The notes under the pieces are model-generated. The model searched no databases, was not told where the DNA came from, and was given only the letters and a program-made list of their open reading frames with translations. This document shows, piece by piece, positions 27,390-36,707 of a stretch of DNA of 64,000 nucleotides. The translations under genes were made by a program, and so were the position numbers. The stretch comes from Microvirga subterranea (GTDB taxonomy: Bacteria > Pseudomonadota > Alphaproteobacteria > Rhizobiales > Beijerinckiaceae). The stretch lies in assembly GCF_003350535.1 (NCBI RefSeq), contig NZ_QQBB01000002.1:366495-430494 (forward strand), in the 5' to 3' direction. The number at the start of each line of letters is the position of its first letter. Position 1 is the first letter of the stretch.

Positions 27390-27833
27390 ATGCTCAACGA
27401 TCTCTACAACCGCCGCATCCTCGAACTTGCCGCCAGCATCCCGCATCTGGGGCGGCTGGCGGATGCCGATGCCTCGTCGACGGCTCATTCGAAGCTCTGC
27501 GGCTCGACCGTCACCGTGGACCTCAAGCTTGACGGCAATGTGGTGGCGGGCTTCGCCCATGACGTGAAGGCCTGCGCCCTGGGCCAAGCATCCTCCTCCA
27601 TCATGGGCCGGCACGTGATCGGCTCGACCGCCGAGGAGCTGCGGGAGGTGCGGCAGGCCGCACGGCGGATGCTGAAGGAGAACGCGGCGCCGCCCGCCGG
27701 CAAATGGGCCGATCTGGAGGTGCTGGAGCCTGTGCGGGAGTTCAAGGCCCGTCATGCCTCCATCCTCCTCACCTTCGACGCGGTGGTGGACGCCCTCGAC
27801 CAGATCGAGGCGCGGCGAAGGGCCGCCGGCTGA
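27390..27833 (+). CDS. IscU/NifU-like iron-sulfur cluster assembly scaffold
   Basis: 147 residues of the NifU N-terminal/IscU fold. Family traits: MLNDLYNRRILELAA start, an early SKLCGSTV with one cysteine, and KACALGQASSSIMG with a second cysteine in the cluster site. Only those two Cys are visible where IscU has three, and the third ligand (usually Cys near the C-terminus) is not apparent, so it may be a divergent scaffold such as the SUF-associated type common in Rhizobiales. It is immediately followed by yidD, one base after its stop. Confidence 0.88.
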   Translation: MLNDLYNRRILELAASIPHLGRLADADASSTAHSKLCGSTVTVDLKLDGNVVAGFAHDVKACALGQASSSIMGRHVIGSTAEELREVRQAARRMLKENAAPPAGKWADLEVLEPVREFKARHASILLTFDAVVDALDQIEARRRAAG

Positions 27834-27834
27834 C

Positions 27835-28164
27835 ATGCCGAGTCCGGTTCGGCAGGCGGCCCATTGGGCGATCCGGGGCTATCAGCTGACCCTGTCCGGC
27901 CTGATCGGCCGGCAGTGCCGGCACCTGCCGTCCTGCTCCGAGTACACCGACGAGGCGATCCAGCTTCACGGCTTCTGGGCCGGGGGCTGGATGGGCGTGG
28001 CGCGGATCTGCCGCTGCGGCCCGTTCGGAACGTCCGGGCTCGATATGGTACCTGAAACATTGCCCGACGGGTCCGGCTGGTATAAGCCCTGGACCTATGG
28101 TCGCTGGCGGGGCGTGAACGCTCCCCCGATCACCTGCGAAGCGGTCGAACCTGACGGCGGCTGA
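27835..28164 (+). CDS. yidD: Membrane protein insertion efficiency factor YidD
   Basis: 109 residues, longer than the usual 70-90 of this family. The conserved core is present: [51 protein letters not shown], with the (C)RxxPSCSEY pattern and the second RxCRC region. YidD is a small amphipathic protein at the inner membrane associated with YidC, thought to help insertion of membrane proteins. The C-terminal 40 residues are an extension rich in Pro, Gly, Trp. It starts one base after the Fe-S scaffold stop, so translation is likely coupled. No yidC, rnpA or rpmH is near; in Rhizobiales yidD is often away from them. Confidence 0.95.
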   Translation: MPSPVRQAAHWAIRGYQLTLSGLIGRQCRHLPSCSEYTDEAIQLHGFWAGGWMGVARICRCGPFGTSGLDMVPETLPDGSGWYKPWTYGRWRGVNAPPITCEAVEPDGG

Positions 28165-28241
28165 TTTCGCGTCTCACCCAACAGACCGTCGGCCCCCGCT
28201 TACCTGCTCCGTTGGCAGGAGTGAGCCTGGAGAAAGATCTT

Positions 28242-30254
28242 ATGATTACCCTGACATTCCCCGATGGCGCCCAGCGCCAGTACGCCCCCGGCATCACCGG
28301 CCGCGAGATCGTGGAGGGCATCGCCAAGTCGCTCGCCAAGCGCACCGTCGCTATGGCGCTGGATGGCACGGTGGCGGACCTCGCCGATCCGATCACGCAG
28401 GACGCCAGGATCGAGTTCCTGAACCGCGAAGACCCGCGTTCGCTGGAGCTGATCCGCCACGATGCCGCGCACGTTCTGGCCGAGGCGGTGCAGGAGCTCT
28501 TCCCGGGCACCCAGGTGACCATCGGGCCGGTGATCGAGAACGGCTTCTACTACGACTTCGCCCGCAACGAGCCCTTCACCCCGGAGGACTTTCCGGCGAT
28601 CGAGGCGAAGATGCGCGAGATCATCGGGCGCGACAAACCCTTCACCAAGGAGGTCTGGAGCCGCGACAAGGCCAAGAAGGTTTTTGCCGAGAAGGGCGAG
28701 GCTTACAAGGTCGAGCTCGTGGACGCGATCCCGGAGGGCCAGGAGCTCAAGATCTACTTCCAGGGCGACTGGTTCGATCTCTGCCGCGGCCCACACATGA
28801 CCTCCACGGGCAAGATCGGCAACGCTTTCAAGCTCATGAAGGTGGCGGGCGCCTATTGGCGCGGCGACTCGAACAACGCGATGCTGACCCGCATCTATGC
28901 GACCGCCTGGGCGTCCCAGGAGGACCTGGACGCCTATCTCCACCAGCTCGAGGAGGCCGAGAAGCGCGACCATCGCCGCCTGGGCCGGGAGATGGACCTG
29001 TTCCACTTCCAGGAGGAGGGGCCGGGCGTCGTGTTCTGGCACCCGAAGGGCTGGACCGTGTTCCAGGAGCTGATCTCCTACATGCGCCGCCGCCTCAAGG
29101 GCGACTACCAGGAGGTCAACGCGCCGCAGATCCTCGACAAGGCCCTGTGGGAGACCTCGGGCCACTGGGGCTGGTACCGCGAGAACATGTTCGCGACCCA
29201 GACCGAGGACGACCGCGTCTTCGCCATCAAGCCGATGAACTGCCCGGGCCACGTGCAGATCTTCAAGCACGGCCTGAAGTCGTATCGCGACCTGCCGCTG
29301 CGGCTGGCCGAGTTCGGCAACGTGCACCGCTACGAGCCTTCCGGAGCGCTGCACGGGCTGATGCGCGTGCGCGGCTTCACCCAGGACGACGCGCACATCT
29401 TCTGCACCGAGGAGCAGCTGGCCGCCGAGTGCCTGAAGATCAACGACCTGATCCTCTCGACCTACGCCGATTTCGGCTTCGAGGAGATCGTCGTGAAGCT
29501 CTCGACCCGTCCCGAGAAGCGCGTCGGCACTGACGAGATGTGGGATCACGCGGAAGACGTGATGACCCGCGTGCTCAAGCAGATCGAGGAGCAGTCGGGC
29601 GGGCGCATCAAGACGGCGATCAACCCGGGCGAGGGCGCCTTCTACGGGCCCAAGTTCGAGTACGTGCTGCGCGACGCCATCGGCCGCGACTGGCAGTGCG
29701 GCACCACCCAGGTGGACTTCAACCTGCCGGAGCGGTTCGGCGCGTTCTATGTGGACCAGGACGGCCAGAAGAAGACCCCCGTCATGGTGCACCGGGCGAT
29801 CTGCGGCTCCATGGAGCGCTTCACCGGCATCCTGATCGAGCATTTTGCAGGCCACTTCCCACTCTGGCTCGCGCCCGTGCAGGTGGTCGTCGCGACCATC
29901 ACGTCGGACGGCGACGCCTATGCGCAGCAGGTGGCGCGCGCGGCCGAGCAGTACGGGCTGCGGGTGGAAACCGATCTGCGCAACGAGAAGATCACCTACA
30001 AGGTGCGCGAGCACTCGCTCGCCAAGGTGCCTGTGCTTCTCGTGGTCGGCAAGAAGGAGTCCGCCGAGGGAACGGTGTCGATCCGCCGTCTCGGCAGCAC
30101 CGAGCAGAAGTCCATGGCCCTCGACGACGCCCTGCGGGCGCTCGCCGCTGAAGCCATTACGCCCGACCGCCGGCGCGCCGCGAGGGCAGTCGCCGAGCCC
30201 GAAGGCCATGCGACCCTCGACGGGCATCACGTGGTCGAGCGCACCGTCGCTTAA
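28242..30254 (+). CDS. thrS: Threonine--tRNA ligase
   Basis: 670-residue class II synthetase that charges tRNA-Thr. Domain order: a TGS domain (about 1-65, [19 protein letters not shown]), an editing domain with the HxxxH metal site in [12 protein letters not shown], a catalytic core with [11 protein letters not shown] and motif 2 [30 protein letters not shown], motif 3 in APVQ and the anticodon-binding domain at the end. The start ATG at 28242 has a GGAG site; an earlier in-frame ATG at 28212 is less favoured. tRNA-Thr (TGT), its substrate, is at 41503-41578. Confidence 0.96.
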   Translation: MITLTFPDGAQRQYAPGITGREIVEGIAKSLAKRTVAMALDGTVADLADPITQDARIEFLNREDPRSLELIRHDAAHVLAEAVQELFPGTQVTIGPVIENGFYYDFARNEPFTPEDFPAIEAKMREIIGRDKPFTKEVWSRDKAKKVFAEKGEAYKVELVDAIPEGQELKIYFQGDWFDLCRGPHMTSTGKIGNAFKLMKVAGAYWRGDSNNAMLTRIYATAWASQEDLDAYLHQLEEAEKRDHRRLGREMDLFHFQEEGPGVVFWHPKGWTVFQELISYMRRRLKGDYQEVNAPQILDKALWETSGHWGWYRENMFATQTEDDRVFAIKPMNCPGHVQIFKHGLKSYRDLPLRLAEFGNVHRYEPSGALHGLMRVRGFTQDDAHIFCTEEQLAAECLKINDLILSTYADFGFEEIVVKLSTRPEKRVGTDEMWDHAEDVMTRVLKQIEEQSGGRIKTAINPGEGAFYGPKFEYVLRDAIGRDWQCGTTQVDFNLPERFGAFYVDQDGQKKTPVMVHRAICGSMERFTGILIEHFAGHFPLWLAPVQVVVATITSDGDAYAQQVARAAEQYGLRVETDLRNEKITYKVREHSLAKVPVLLVVGKKESAEGTVSIRRLGSTEQKSMALDDALRALAAEAITPDRRRAARAVAEPEGHATLDGHHVVERTVA

Positions 30255-30277
30255 AGCCGCGTTTTATGCCTCTGTTG

Positions 30278-30304
30278 TCATGGCCGGGCCAAGCCCGGCC
30301 ATGA
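30278..30304. terminator. thrS terminator, REP-like hairpin
   Basis: Perfect 12-bp inverted repeat (30278-30289 with 30293-30304) with a 3-base loop, 23 bases after the thrS stop, followed by TGCTTTT. The GTCATGGCCGGG core is also that of a dispersed Rhizobiales repeat, so the terminator may derive from a REP-type element. Confidence 0.75.
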
Positions 30305-30321
30305 TGCTTTTCAAGGTTGAA

Positions 30322-31701
30322 TTACGTCTCCTGCTGCTGCCGGCGCGAGCGTCCGCTCGTGCGGCCGCCGGCAGCGGTTCCGGCCGTGGCGCCGGCGGTG
30401 CCGATGCCCGGATTGCCGGTGGCGGCGCCGGAATCGCCGACCTCCGTGCCGGTCGCGTGGCCGGGCTGATGCTGGCCGACCCGCAGGTTGTTCTGCGCGT
30501 GGCTGACTCCCGACACCGACTCGGCGAGATCCTCCGCCCGGCGGCGCTCGTTGCGGTCGCGCACCGTGCCGCTCAGCGTCACCTCGCGATTCTGCACGCT
30601 CACCTCGATCTCGGAGGCGTCGATCATCGGATCGTCGGTGAGCCGCTCGTTCACGTCCTCGCGGATCCGGTCGTCGGAGCGCTGGTAGCCCTTGGGTCCG
30701 CGGCCGCTGTGCTCGCCGCGGCGGACTTCGCCGTAGCCCGCGGTGGCGTCGTTGCCGAAACGGGTATTGCCGGGACCTGCGCCGTAATTGCTGTGATCGC
30801 GCTGCTCGTTGACGAGGCTCCAGGTGCGCTCGCGGTCCTGCATGCGACGATCGCTCTCGCTGCTGTCGTCGCCCGGACGGGCGCGCTCGCCCGTGATCGT
30901 CGACGCACCGTAGCGCTTGGGATGATAGCCTCTGCCGGCGGAGCCGCGGCCGGCATATTCGTCGCCGTAGTTCTGATAGCCCTCGCCGCCGTAGCCGCCG
31001 CGCATACGGGCGTCGCGATGCGGTTCCTCGCCCGGATAGCCGAAGGACCCGAAGGCCGCGCGCACGTCGTCCTCGTCGCGGAATCGGAACGGGCCTCCGC
31101 GGCCGCTGCGGTCGGCTCCCCCGGACCTTCCGCCCTCGCGGTAATCATGGGGGCGATGGCGCCAGTCGTCGTCACCCTGGCGCATGCGCCGCTCCAGCTC
31201 GCGGCGCTCGTTCCCGGTGATCGGGGCCGAACGCCGGTCGCGCGTCTGGTCCGCGCGGGCGCTCGTGAGGGTGCCGGAGCGGTCCGGCTCGGACGGCGTG
31301 GAGATGCGATGCAGGGCGCGGGAGGCCTGCTCCTCCCGATCCGTCGCGAGGTCGCCGAGAGCCACGATGCCGACCAGGTGCTTGTCATGGTCGACCACGG
31401 GCAGGCGGCGGATCTGATGGTCGCTCATGAGCTCGACGATGTGGTCCACCTCGTCGTCGTCGAAGCACCACCAGACATTGTCGGACATCACGTCCCGAAC
31501 ATGCGTCGTGTCCGGCGGAAGGCCGGCGGCGGTCGCCCGCACGGTGATGTCCCGGTCGGTGATCATGCCGCGAAGCCGGCGACCGTCGCAGACGGGCAGC
31601 ACGCCGACGTTCATGTCGTCCATGAGCCGCGCCGCCTCCTGGATGGTCCGGTCCGGCGAGACCACGCGGACGTTGCGGGTCATGATTTCCGAAATCTTCA
31701 T
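30322..31701 (-). CDS. CBS-domain protein fused to a BON domain
   Basis: 459 residues. A tandem CBS pair (about 1-120: MKISEIMTRNVRVV, MNVGVLPVCDGRRLRGMITDRDIT, HIVELMSDHQIRRLPVVD, VGIVALGDLATDREE) is followed by a charged linker of more than 200 residues, rich in Arg, Gly, Asp and Tyr and almost surely disordered. Then comes a BON domain (about 350-420: RIREDVNERLTDDPMIDASEIEVSVQNREVTLSGTVRDRNERRRAEDLAESV), a module that often binds phospholipid in osmotic-stress proteins. It ends in a Gly/Ala/Thr tail. CBS pair plus BON in one chain is known in Rhizobiales, sometimes near stress genes. No signal peptide. A GGGAGG site precedes the ATG. Confidence 0.88.
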   Translation of the reverse strand: MKISEIMTRNVRVVSPDRTIQEAARLMDDMNVGVLPVCDGRRLRGMITDRDITVRATAAGLPPDTTHVRDVMSDNVWWCFDDDEVDHIVELMSDHQIRRLPVVDHDKHLVGIVALGDLATDREEQASRALHRISTPSEPDRSGTLTSARADQTRDRRSAPITGNERRELERRMRQGDDDWRHRPHDYREGGRSGGADRSGRGGPFRFRDEDDVRAAFGSFGYPGEEPHRDARMRGGYGGEGYQNYGDEYAGRGSAGRGYHPKRYGASTITGERARPGDDSSESDRRMQDRERTWSLVNEQRDHSNYGAGPGNTRFGNDATAGYGEVRRGEHSGRGPKGYQRSDDRIREDVNERLTDDPMIDASEIEVSVQNREVTLSGTVRDRNERRRAEDLAESVSGVSHAQNNLRVGQHQPGHATGTEVGDSGAATGNPGIGTAGATAGTAAGGRTSGRSRRQQQET

Positions 31702-31755
31702 GAGATGTCCTCCCGTTAGGGCCACGCCACGACGGCTCGTTGCCGGGCCGGGCGC

Positions 31756-31777
31756 GACCGGTCGTCAGAGACCGGTC
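31756..31777 (-). terminator. Hairpin after the YfhO-partner gene
   Basis: 8-bp self-complementary arms (31756-31763 and 31770-31777) with a 6-base loop, 35 bases past the stop of the preceding minus-strand gene and 55 bases before the next. No T tract is seen, so the termination role is uncertain. Confidence 0.45.
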
Positions 31778-31811
31778 AATGCGGGGGAGGGCGAAAAGGT
31801 TCAGGCCTGCG

Positions 31812-32744
31812 TCAGGTCGGCGGGACCACGATCTCGATGTCCCGGTCGAGGCCGCTCTCGACCTTGAAGTCCCGTGTGTGGACCTTGCCCTCGTGGCGGG
31901 CGATGAGCACGTAGTCGCCTTCCGCCAGCGTCACGGACGGGAAGGCGCCGATCGCCTCGCGGATCACGTCGCCGCCCGGCGTCAGCACGCTGAAGGCAGT
32001 GCCGGCGAAGGCCTCCCCACCGGCGCTGCCGACGAGCTTGAGGGTGACGGTCGCAGCCCGGTGGTTGAGGGTCGCCTCCGTGACGCGCCCCGATTCCACC
32101 TTGAGGTCGCTACGCATGATGGCGTTCGCGTCGCCGTAGGTGGACACCACGTGGTAGGTGCCCTCGGGCAGGCGGATGATGTCGTTCGCCTTCGCATTGG
32201 CGACCACGAGCCGGCCTTCCGAGTTCTGCGCGATCGGGACGTAGACCGAGAAGGAGAGCTTGCCCGGCGGGATCGGGCTGTCGCCGACGGCGCCCTTCAG
32301 CTTCAGGGCGCCCGCATTGATGGTCATGCGTTCGTTCACGATGCCGGACTGGACGCTCAGGCGCTTCATGGCGCTCGCGTAGCCGTAGGCGACGTGCATG
32401 ATGTAGTTGCCGGGCGGCAGGTTGAAGGTCGGCGTCGGGCTGCTCGACCGGTTCACGACGGCGGGCTGCGAGGCGTCGCCGCGATCCTCGTAGATCCGCC
32501 AGGCGAGGCCGGAGCGGATCGGCTGGCCATTGTTGGCGAAGACGGCGGCGGCGCTCACCGTGACCCGTCCTGCGGGAACCGGAGGTGGGGTCTGCGTCAG
32601 GGTCGGAACGGCAGGCGAGTTCGGCAGGGTCGGCGCGGCCGGCCCGAGGGAGGCCTGGGCGGACGCCCCGGTCGCGGCCAGAAGGGCCAGGAGACCGAAG
32701 CCGTAGCCCGGCAGCGCACGAATAGGTTTCTCGAAGAAGGTCAT
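31812..32744 (-). CDS. Secreted repeat protein next to YfhO, hypothetical
   Basis: 310 residues with a Sec signal peptide (about 1-30, FGLLALLAATGASAQ). The mature part, after a Pro-rich linker, looks like three or four beta-sandwich modules in tandem: PPGNYIMHVAYGYASAMKRLSVQSG, LPEGTYHVVSTYGDANAIMRSDLKVESG and LAEGDYVLIARHEGKVHTRDFKVESG are related to one another. Such modules resemble carboxypeptidase regulatory-like (CarboxypepD_reg or PEGA-like) repeats. It is last in a two-gene unit, 14 bases after the YfhO-like gene, so a role in the same surface process is likely. Function unknown. Confidence 0.8.
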   Translation of the reverse strand: MTFFEKPIRALPGYGFGLLALLAATGASAQASLGPAAPTLPNSPAVPTLTQTPPPVPAGRVTVSAAAVFANNGQPIRSGLAWRIYEDRGDASQPAVVNRSSSPTPTFNLPPGNYIMHVAYGYASAMKRLSVQSGIVNERMTINAGALKLKGAVGDSPIPPGKLSFSVYVPIAQNSEGRLVVANAKANDIIRLPEGTYHVVSTYGDANAIMRSDLKVESGRVTEATLNHRAATVTLKLVGSAGGEAFAGTAFSVLTPGGDVIREAIGAFPSVTLAEGDYVLIARHEGKVHTRDFKVESGLDRDIEIVVPPT

Positions 32745-32758
32745 CGATCCAATAGAGT

Positions 32759-35212
32759 TTACGGTACGACCGCCGGGGCCGCAGCCGTCCTGATCGGCTC
32801 CTGCTCGGTCTTCACGAGATCGGATGCCGCCGCAACCAGATTCTCGATGGAAATGGGGCGAAAATGGAACTCGACCCGGTGGCGTCCCGTCGGCACCTCG
32901 ACGCCCCGGAACAGGAGGTTGGCGCGCAGAACCGGCTTGCGCTCGCCGTCGACCAGCGCCTCCCAGCCCGGATAATAGATGTCGTGCAAGACGAGAATTC
33001 CGGCCTCGCTGGCCTGAACGTCGATCGCCACCGAGTTGCGGGAATAGCTGACGATGCGGGCCTCGCTCTTGGCTGTGGCCTGCGGCGCATTGGGAGCCGC
33101 CGGGGCGAAGCGCGCCTTGAGCAGCGGCAGGTTCTGCTCGTCGATGAGCGCCTCGGTCTGCCGGTTGAACTCCGGCAGCTCCTCCTGGTCGAGGACGGCC
33201 TCGGAATCGACGGCGTTGACCTGGTGGGCCACGTAGGCGCGCGGGCTCGCCGTGTTCAGGCGGTAGATCCACATCTTGCCGGTGCCGTAGACGACCTCGG
33301 CCCCGGTCAGGCGCGGGAAGTGCCGCGGCAGCTTCTCGATGGGACGGTCGAGCACGAGGTATTCCAGGCCGAGCAGGCTCGCAAGCTGGCACTTGTAGCC
33401 CCGGAACGTCGCCGGGAACGTGCGCAGGTTCGGATCCTCCGCGTTCTCACCGGGACCGACCGCCCGCTCGTAATCGGCGAGGCGCAGCGGGTTGTAGCCG
33501 ATGATGTCCTCGAGCTCGAGGACCATGGAGGCGTTCTGCCAGGGACCGTTGAGGCCCAGTACCTCGACGCGCGGGTAGTCGCCCTGGGCATGACGGTCGG
33601 CGAGCTCCCTCTTCAGGATCTGCAGGCCCTGGAGCTGCTCGGGCGGGAGTTGACGGAACACCGCGTAGCGCTCGGCCGGCTCGGCGTTGAGGGCCGAAGC
33701 CGCATGGCGCAGCACCAGTTCGCCGCCCGTCGCGGCGATGAGCACGAGGGCCGCCGCCTCCCGCCAGCGCGGGAAGCCGCCGATGCGGGCCAGCAGGATC
33801 ATGGCGAGGGAGGCGGTCACGAGGGCGGCGCTGATCTCCCGCAGCGAAGCCGGGATCTGGCCTGCCTTCATGGCGAAGGCGAGGGCGCTTGCGGCGGCCA
33901 GCCCAACGAGGCCGACGGCCAGGAACGGCAGGACGAGACGAGCCTTGCCGAGAGCGGCCCGGCTCCATTGCGGCACTCCGTCGGTGACGTAGCGATGGAC
34001 GAGATAGCCGGCCGCGAAGGAGAGGGCGATGTTGACCAGGAAGGTCGCGTCGGCAGGGCGCCGGTAGAGGTTCACGCCCGGCATGTGGTCGAAGATCACC
34101 TCGAAACCGGGGGTATAGCGCCCGAGCGCGTAGAGAAGCGCCAGGAGGCCGACCACGAGGAAGAAGCGGAATTCGCGGGCGAAGAGCCGCCCGCCCGCGA
34201 TGCCGTGCCAGATCAGGAGGAGGGCCGGGAGGGTGCCGATGAAGAGATAATTGGTGGCCCGGTCGGTCCAGGTACCCTCGGCGAGGCTGTGCCAGTCCGG
34301 CCCCCAATAATCATAAGTCCAGCGGAGCGACCCGAAAACGTTGCCGAACAGGATCGTCGCCAGGCTCTCGGGCGGCAGGGATCCCATCGCCGCGACCCCG
34401 TAGCCGAACGACGGCCGCGTGGAGGTCGCGAGGAACTGCATCGTGAGGATGACCGGCACCGCGAGAAGCGCCCCGCCGATCGCCGCCATGCAAACCAGCA
34501 GTCCGGCGCGGGAGCGGAAATAGGGGAGCGGCTGCGGCGCCGTCAGGATCCGCTGCGCCGCGACGCCGATGAGCGTGAGGGCGCACAGGAACGCGACCTG
34601 GTCGCGGCCGATGGTCATGAAGGCGGCCGAGACGGCGAAGAGTGCGCCGAACCGATAGGAGCGGCGGTCCATCGCCTCTTCCAGGAGCCAGAGCGCCAGG
34701 GGGAAGAAGCCGTAGCTCAGGATCATGCCCGTATGCTGGAGGCGGGCCGTGGCGGAGCCTCCCAGCATGAACACGATCGCCGCCACCACAGCGCCTGCCG
34801 GGTGCCACCCGCGCCGGCGGAAGAGCGGCACCATCGCGAGGGCGCCGGGCAGGAAGTGAGCGAAGACCACGATGTCGAAGAGCTGCATCGACGGCTCGGG
34901 CACAAGCCAGCCGAAGAGCAGCATGGTGGGGGTGAAGAGAAGCGATTGCGGATCCGCCGCCGAGGGGTGACCGCCGAAATGGTAGGGATTCCAGAGGGGC
35001 AGCTCGCCATGGGCGAGGGCGGCGCCGAGATAGCGCAGGGTCGGGTAGAACTGGTTCTTGGAATCCCAAGGCACCACGGAGCCAGTCAGCGGCCAGACGG
35101 CCGCGGCCAGGGCCCAGACGCCGAGGATCAGCGCGAGGGCCATGAGGGTTCCGTGCCTGGACCAGATATCGTCGGGATGGGCCCCGCCTGCCTGAAACGT
35201 GGATGTACGCAT
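32759..35212 (-). CDS. YfhO family membrane protein
   Basis: Large inner-membrane protein of 817 residues, with about a dozen hydrophobic helices in the first two thirds and an extracytoplasmic C-terminal domain rich in beta strands (about 600-800). Seen: PWDSKNQFYPTLRYLGAALAHGELPLWNPYHFGGHPSAADPQSLLFTP, the typical signature of the YfhO/GT-C-like superfamily with two early acidic residues and a WNP motif. In Firmicutes, YfhO modifies lipoteichoic acids; the exact reaction here is unknown. I use ATG 35212; the open frame starts 30 residues before but that part is Arg-rich. The downstream secreted gene is transcribed with it. Confidence 0.88.
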   Translation of the reverse strand: MRTSTFQAGGAHPDDIWSRHGTLMALALILGVWALAAAVWPLTGSVVPWDSKNQFYPTLRYLGAALAHGELPLWNPYHFGGHPSAADPQSLLFTPTMLLFGWLVPEPSMQLFDIVVFAHFLPGALAMVPLFRRRGWHPAGAVVAAIVFMLGGSATARLQHTGMILSYGFFPLALWLLEEAMDRRSYRFGALFAVSAAFMTIGRDQVAFLCALTLIGVAAQRILTAPQPLPYFRSRAGLLVCMAAIGGALLAVPVILTMQFLATSTRPSFGYGVAAMGSLPPESLATILFGNVFGSLRWTYDYWGPDWHSLAEGTWTDRATNYLFIGTLPALLLIWHGIAGGRLFAREFRFFLVVGLLALLYALGRYTPGFEVIFDHMPGVNLYRRPADATFLVNIALSFAAGYLVHRYVTDGVPQWSRAALGKARLVLPFLAVGLVGLAAASALAFAMKAGQIPASLREISAALVTASLAMILLARIGGFPRWREAAALVLIAATGGELVLRHAASALNAEPAERYAVFRQLPPEQLQGLQILKRELADRHAQGDYPRVEVLGLNGPWQNASMVLELEDIIGYNPLRLADYERAVGPGENAEDPNLRTFPATFRGYKCQLASLLGLEYLVLDRPIEKLPRHFPRLTGAEVVYGTGKMWIYRLNTASPRAYVAHQVNAVDSEAVLDQEELPEFNRQTEALIDEQNLPLLKARFAPAAPNAPQATAKSEARIVSYSRNSVAIDVQASEAGILVLHDIYYPGWEALVDGERKPVLRANLLFRGVEVPTGRHRVEFHFRPISIENLVAAASDLVKTEQEPIRTAAAPAVVP

Positions 35213-35522
35213 TGCTCTATCGCGGAACGCCGCCCCGGTCAGGATCGCGGCTCGCAGCCGGCGGAGCGAATTGCACCGCCGCAAGGGCAGGCATGCCGCC
35301 ACCGCTCACCAAAGGCCGGAAACCTGCTTGGCGTATTGCCGCACTCCCCCTATACATCCGTTGCCGGTTGTTATGTCGCAACGGCTCCTCTTGGGACGCC
35401 CGCGCGTGCTCAAGCGCATCAAGACGGCAAGACCATGGCAGGCCTGCGCTGTCCACGTGCCGCTCCTCTCGCGAGCATCCTCAACCTATTGTTCCACATT
35501 ATGCGAGCCGGATGAAGATCCC
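35213..35522. other. Divergent gap, no gene seen
   Basis: 310 bases between the divergent YfhO and nitroreductase genes. No complete conserved reading frame, tRNA-like fold or strong inverted repeat was seen. It must hold the two promoters, but I find no convincing hexamer pair. The end of the gap is locally A/T-richer. Confidence 0.4.
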
Positions 35523-36086
35523 ATGAATGATAGCCTTTCGCGCCTCCAGCAGCGCCGCTCGGTTCCCGCCCGCTGGCTCGGGGAACCCGGTCCGGGGCCT
35601 GAGGAGATCGAGACCCTGCTGACCGTCGCGGCGCGGGTGCCGGACCACGGCAAGCTCGTCCCCTGGCGCTTCGTGCTTATCGAGGGCGACGGGCGTCATC
35701 GGCTCGGGGATGTTCTCGCTGCCGCCTTCAAGGCGGACCAGCCCGATGCGGATGCCGAGAAGGTTGCCGCAGAGCAGGGCCGCTTCGCCCAGGCGCCCCT
35801 CGTGGTCGCCGTCGTCTCTCGCGTGGTACCCCACGTGAAGATCCCCGATTGGGAGCAGGTCCTGTCGGCGGGTGCCGCGTGCATGAACCTCCTCAACGCG
35901 GCCAACGCCCTCGGCTACGGCGCCTCCTGGCTGACCGGCTGGGCGGCCTACGACCGGCGCGTCCTCGACGCCCTCGGCCTCGCGCCGGACGAGCGGATCG
36001 CCGGCTTCGTCCATATCGGAACTACGAAGGAGCAGCCGACCGACCGGGCGCGGCCGACCCTCGCCGACATCGTCACCCGCTTCTAG
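35523..36086 (+). CDS. Nitroreductase family protein
   Basis: 187-residue FMN-dependent oxidoreductase of the nitroreductase (YdjA-like) superfamily. Seen: RLQQRRSVPARWLGEPGPGPEEIE at the start, with the (S)RRSxR FMN-phosphate site, then VPDHGKLVPWRFVLIEG, EQGRFAQAPLVVAVVSR, and GYGASWLTGWAAYD near the flavin. Such proteins dimerise and reduce nitro compounds or other acceptors with NAD(P)H; the physiological substrate is unknown. A flavin-reductase gene follows eight bases after it, which fits the pair being co-transcribed. The ATG at 35523 is my start and the ribosome site is weak. Confidence 0.9.
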   Translation: MNDSLSRLQQRRSVPARWLGEPGPGPEEIETLLTVAARVPDHGKLVPWRFVLIEGDGRHRLGDVLAAAFKADQPDADAEKVAAEQGRFAQAPLVVAVVSRVVPHVKIPDWEQVLSAGAACMNLLNAANALGYGASWLTGWAAYDRRVLDALGLAPDERIAGFVHIGTTKEQPTDRARPTLADIVTRF

Positions 36087-36094
36087 GCCGCCCC

Positions 36095-36703
36095 ATGTTC
36101 TACGAAACCGCCAGCAACGCCCACGGCCTGCCGCACGACCCCTTCAAGGCGCTGGTGACGCCCCGTCCCATCGGCTGGATCACCGCGATGAGCGCCAAGG
36201 GCGAGATCAACCTGTCGCCCTATTCTTTCTTCAACGCGGTTTCCGAGCGCCCCCCGATGGTGGCCTTCTCCAGCAGCGGGCGGAAGGATGCGGTGACCTT
36301 CGTCGAGGAGACGGGGGAGTTCGTCTGCAATCTCGCCACCTTCGACCTACGCGAGCAGATGAACCTGACCTCCGCCGTGCTGCCGCGGGGCGAGAACGAG
36401 ATGGTCCATGCCGGTCTCGCGGCCGCCCCGTCCCGCCTCGTCAGGCCGCCCCGAGTCGCGGCCGCACCGGCGGCCCTCGAATGCAAGTGGCTCCGGACCG
36501 TGCCGCTCAACCCTCTCGGCGGAGGCGAGCCGAGCTACTACCTCGTCATCGGCCAGGTGGTGGGCATCCATATCGACGACCGGTTCATCGTCGACGGTCT
36601 CGTCGACACGGCCGCCATGCGCCCCATCGCCCGCTCCGGCTACCGGGACTACTTCGTCGCGACCCCGGAAACCAAGTTCTCGATCACACGGCCCGGCGGG
36701 TAA
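36095..36703 (+). CDS. Flavin reductase-like domain protein
   Basis: 202-residue protein of the flavin reductase/FMN-binding split-barrel family (DIM6/NTAB-like). Visible: PFKALVTPRPIGWITAMSAKGEINLSPYSFFNAVSERPPMVAFSSSG, a signature of this family, and HAGLAAAPSRLVRPPRVAAAPAALECK. It would bind FMN and either reduce it or act as an oxidoreductase. It starts eight bases after the nitroreductase stop, so the two probably form an operon for flavin-dependent redox chemistry. It is convergent with the CoA-ester lyase gene (stops four bases apart). Confidence 0.9.
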   Translation: MFYETASNAHGLPHDPFKALVTPRPIGWITAMSAKGEINLSPYSFFNAVSERPPMVAFSSSGRKDAVTFVEETGEFVCNLATFDLREQMNLTSAVLPRGENEMVHAGLAAAPSRLVRPPRVAAAPAALECKWLRTVPLNPLGGGEPSYYLVIGQVVGIHIDDRFIVDGLVDTAAMRPIARSGYRDYFVATPETKFSITRPGG

Positions 36704-36707
36704 CCTG

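Noticed and set aside
30278..30304. Transposon end or attachment site
   Set aside because: The inverted repeat is a terminator-like or REP-type hairpin with no transposase or integrase gene near.
31812..33392. Possible 526-residue secreted protein
   Set aside because: The first 216 residues are an out-of-frame reading of the YfhO gene; a signal peptide starts at 32744.
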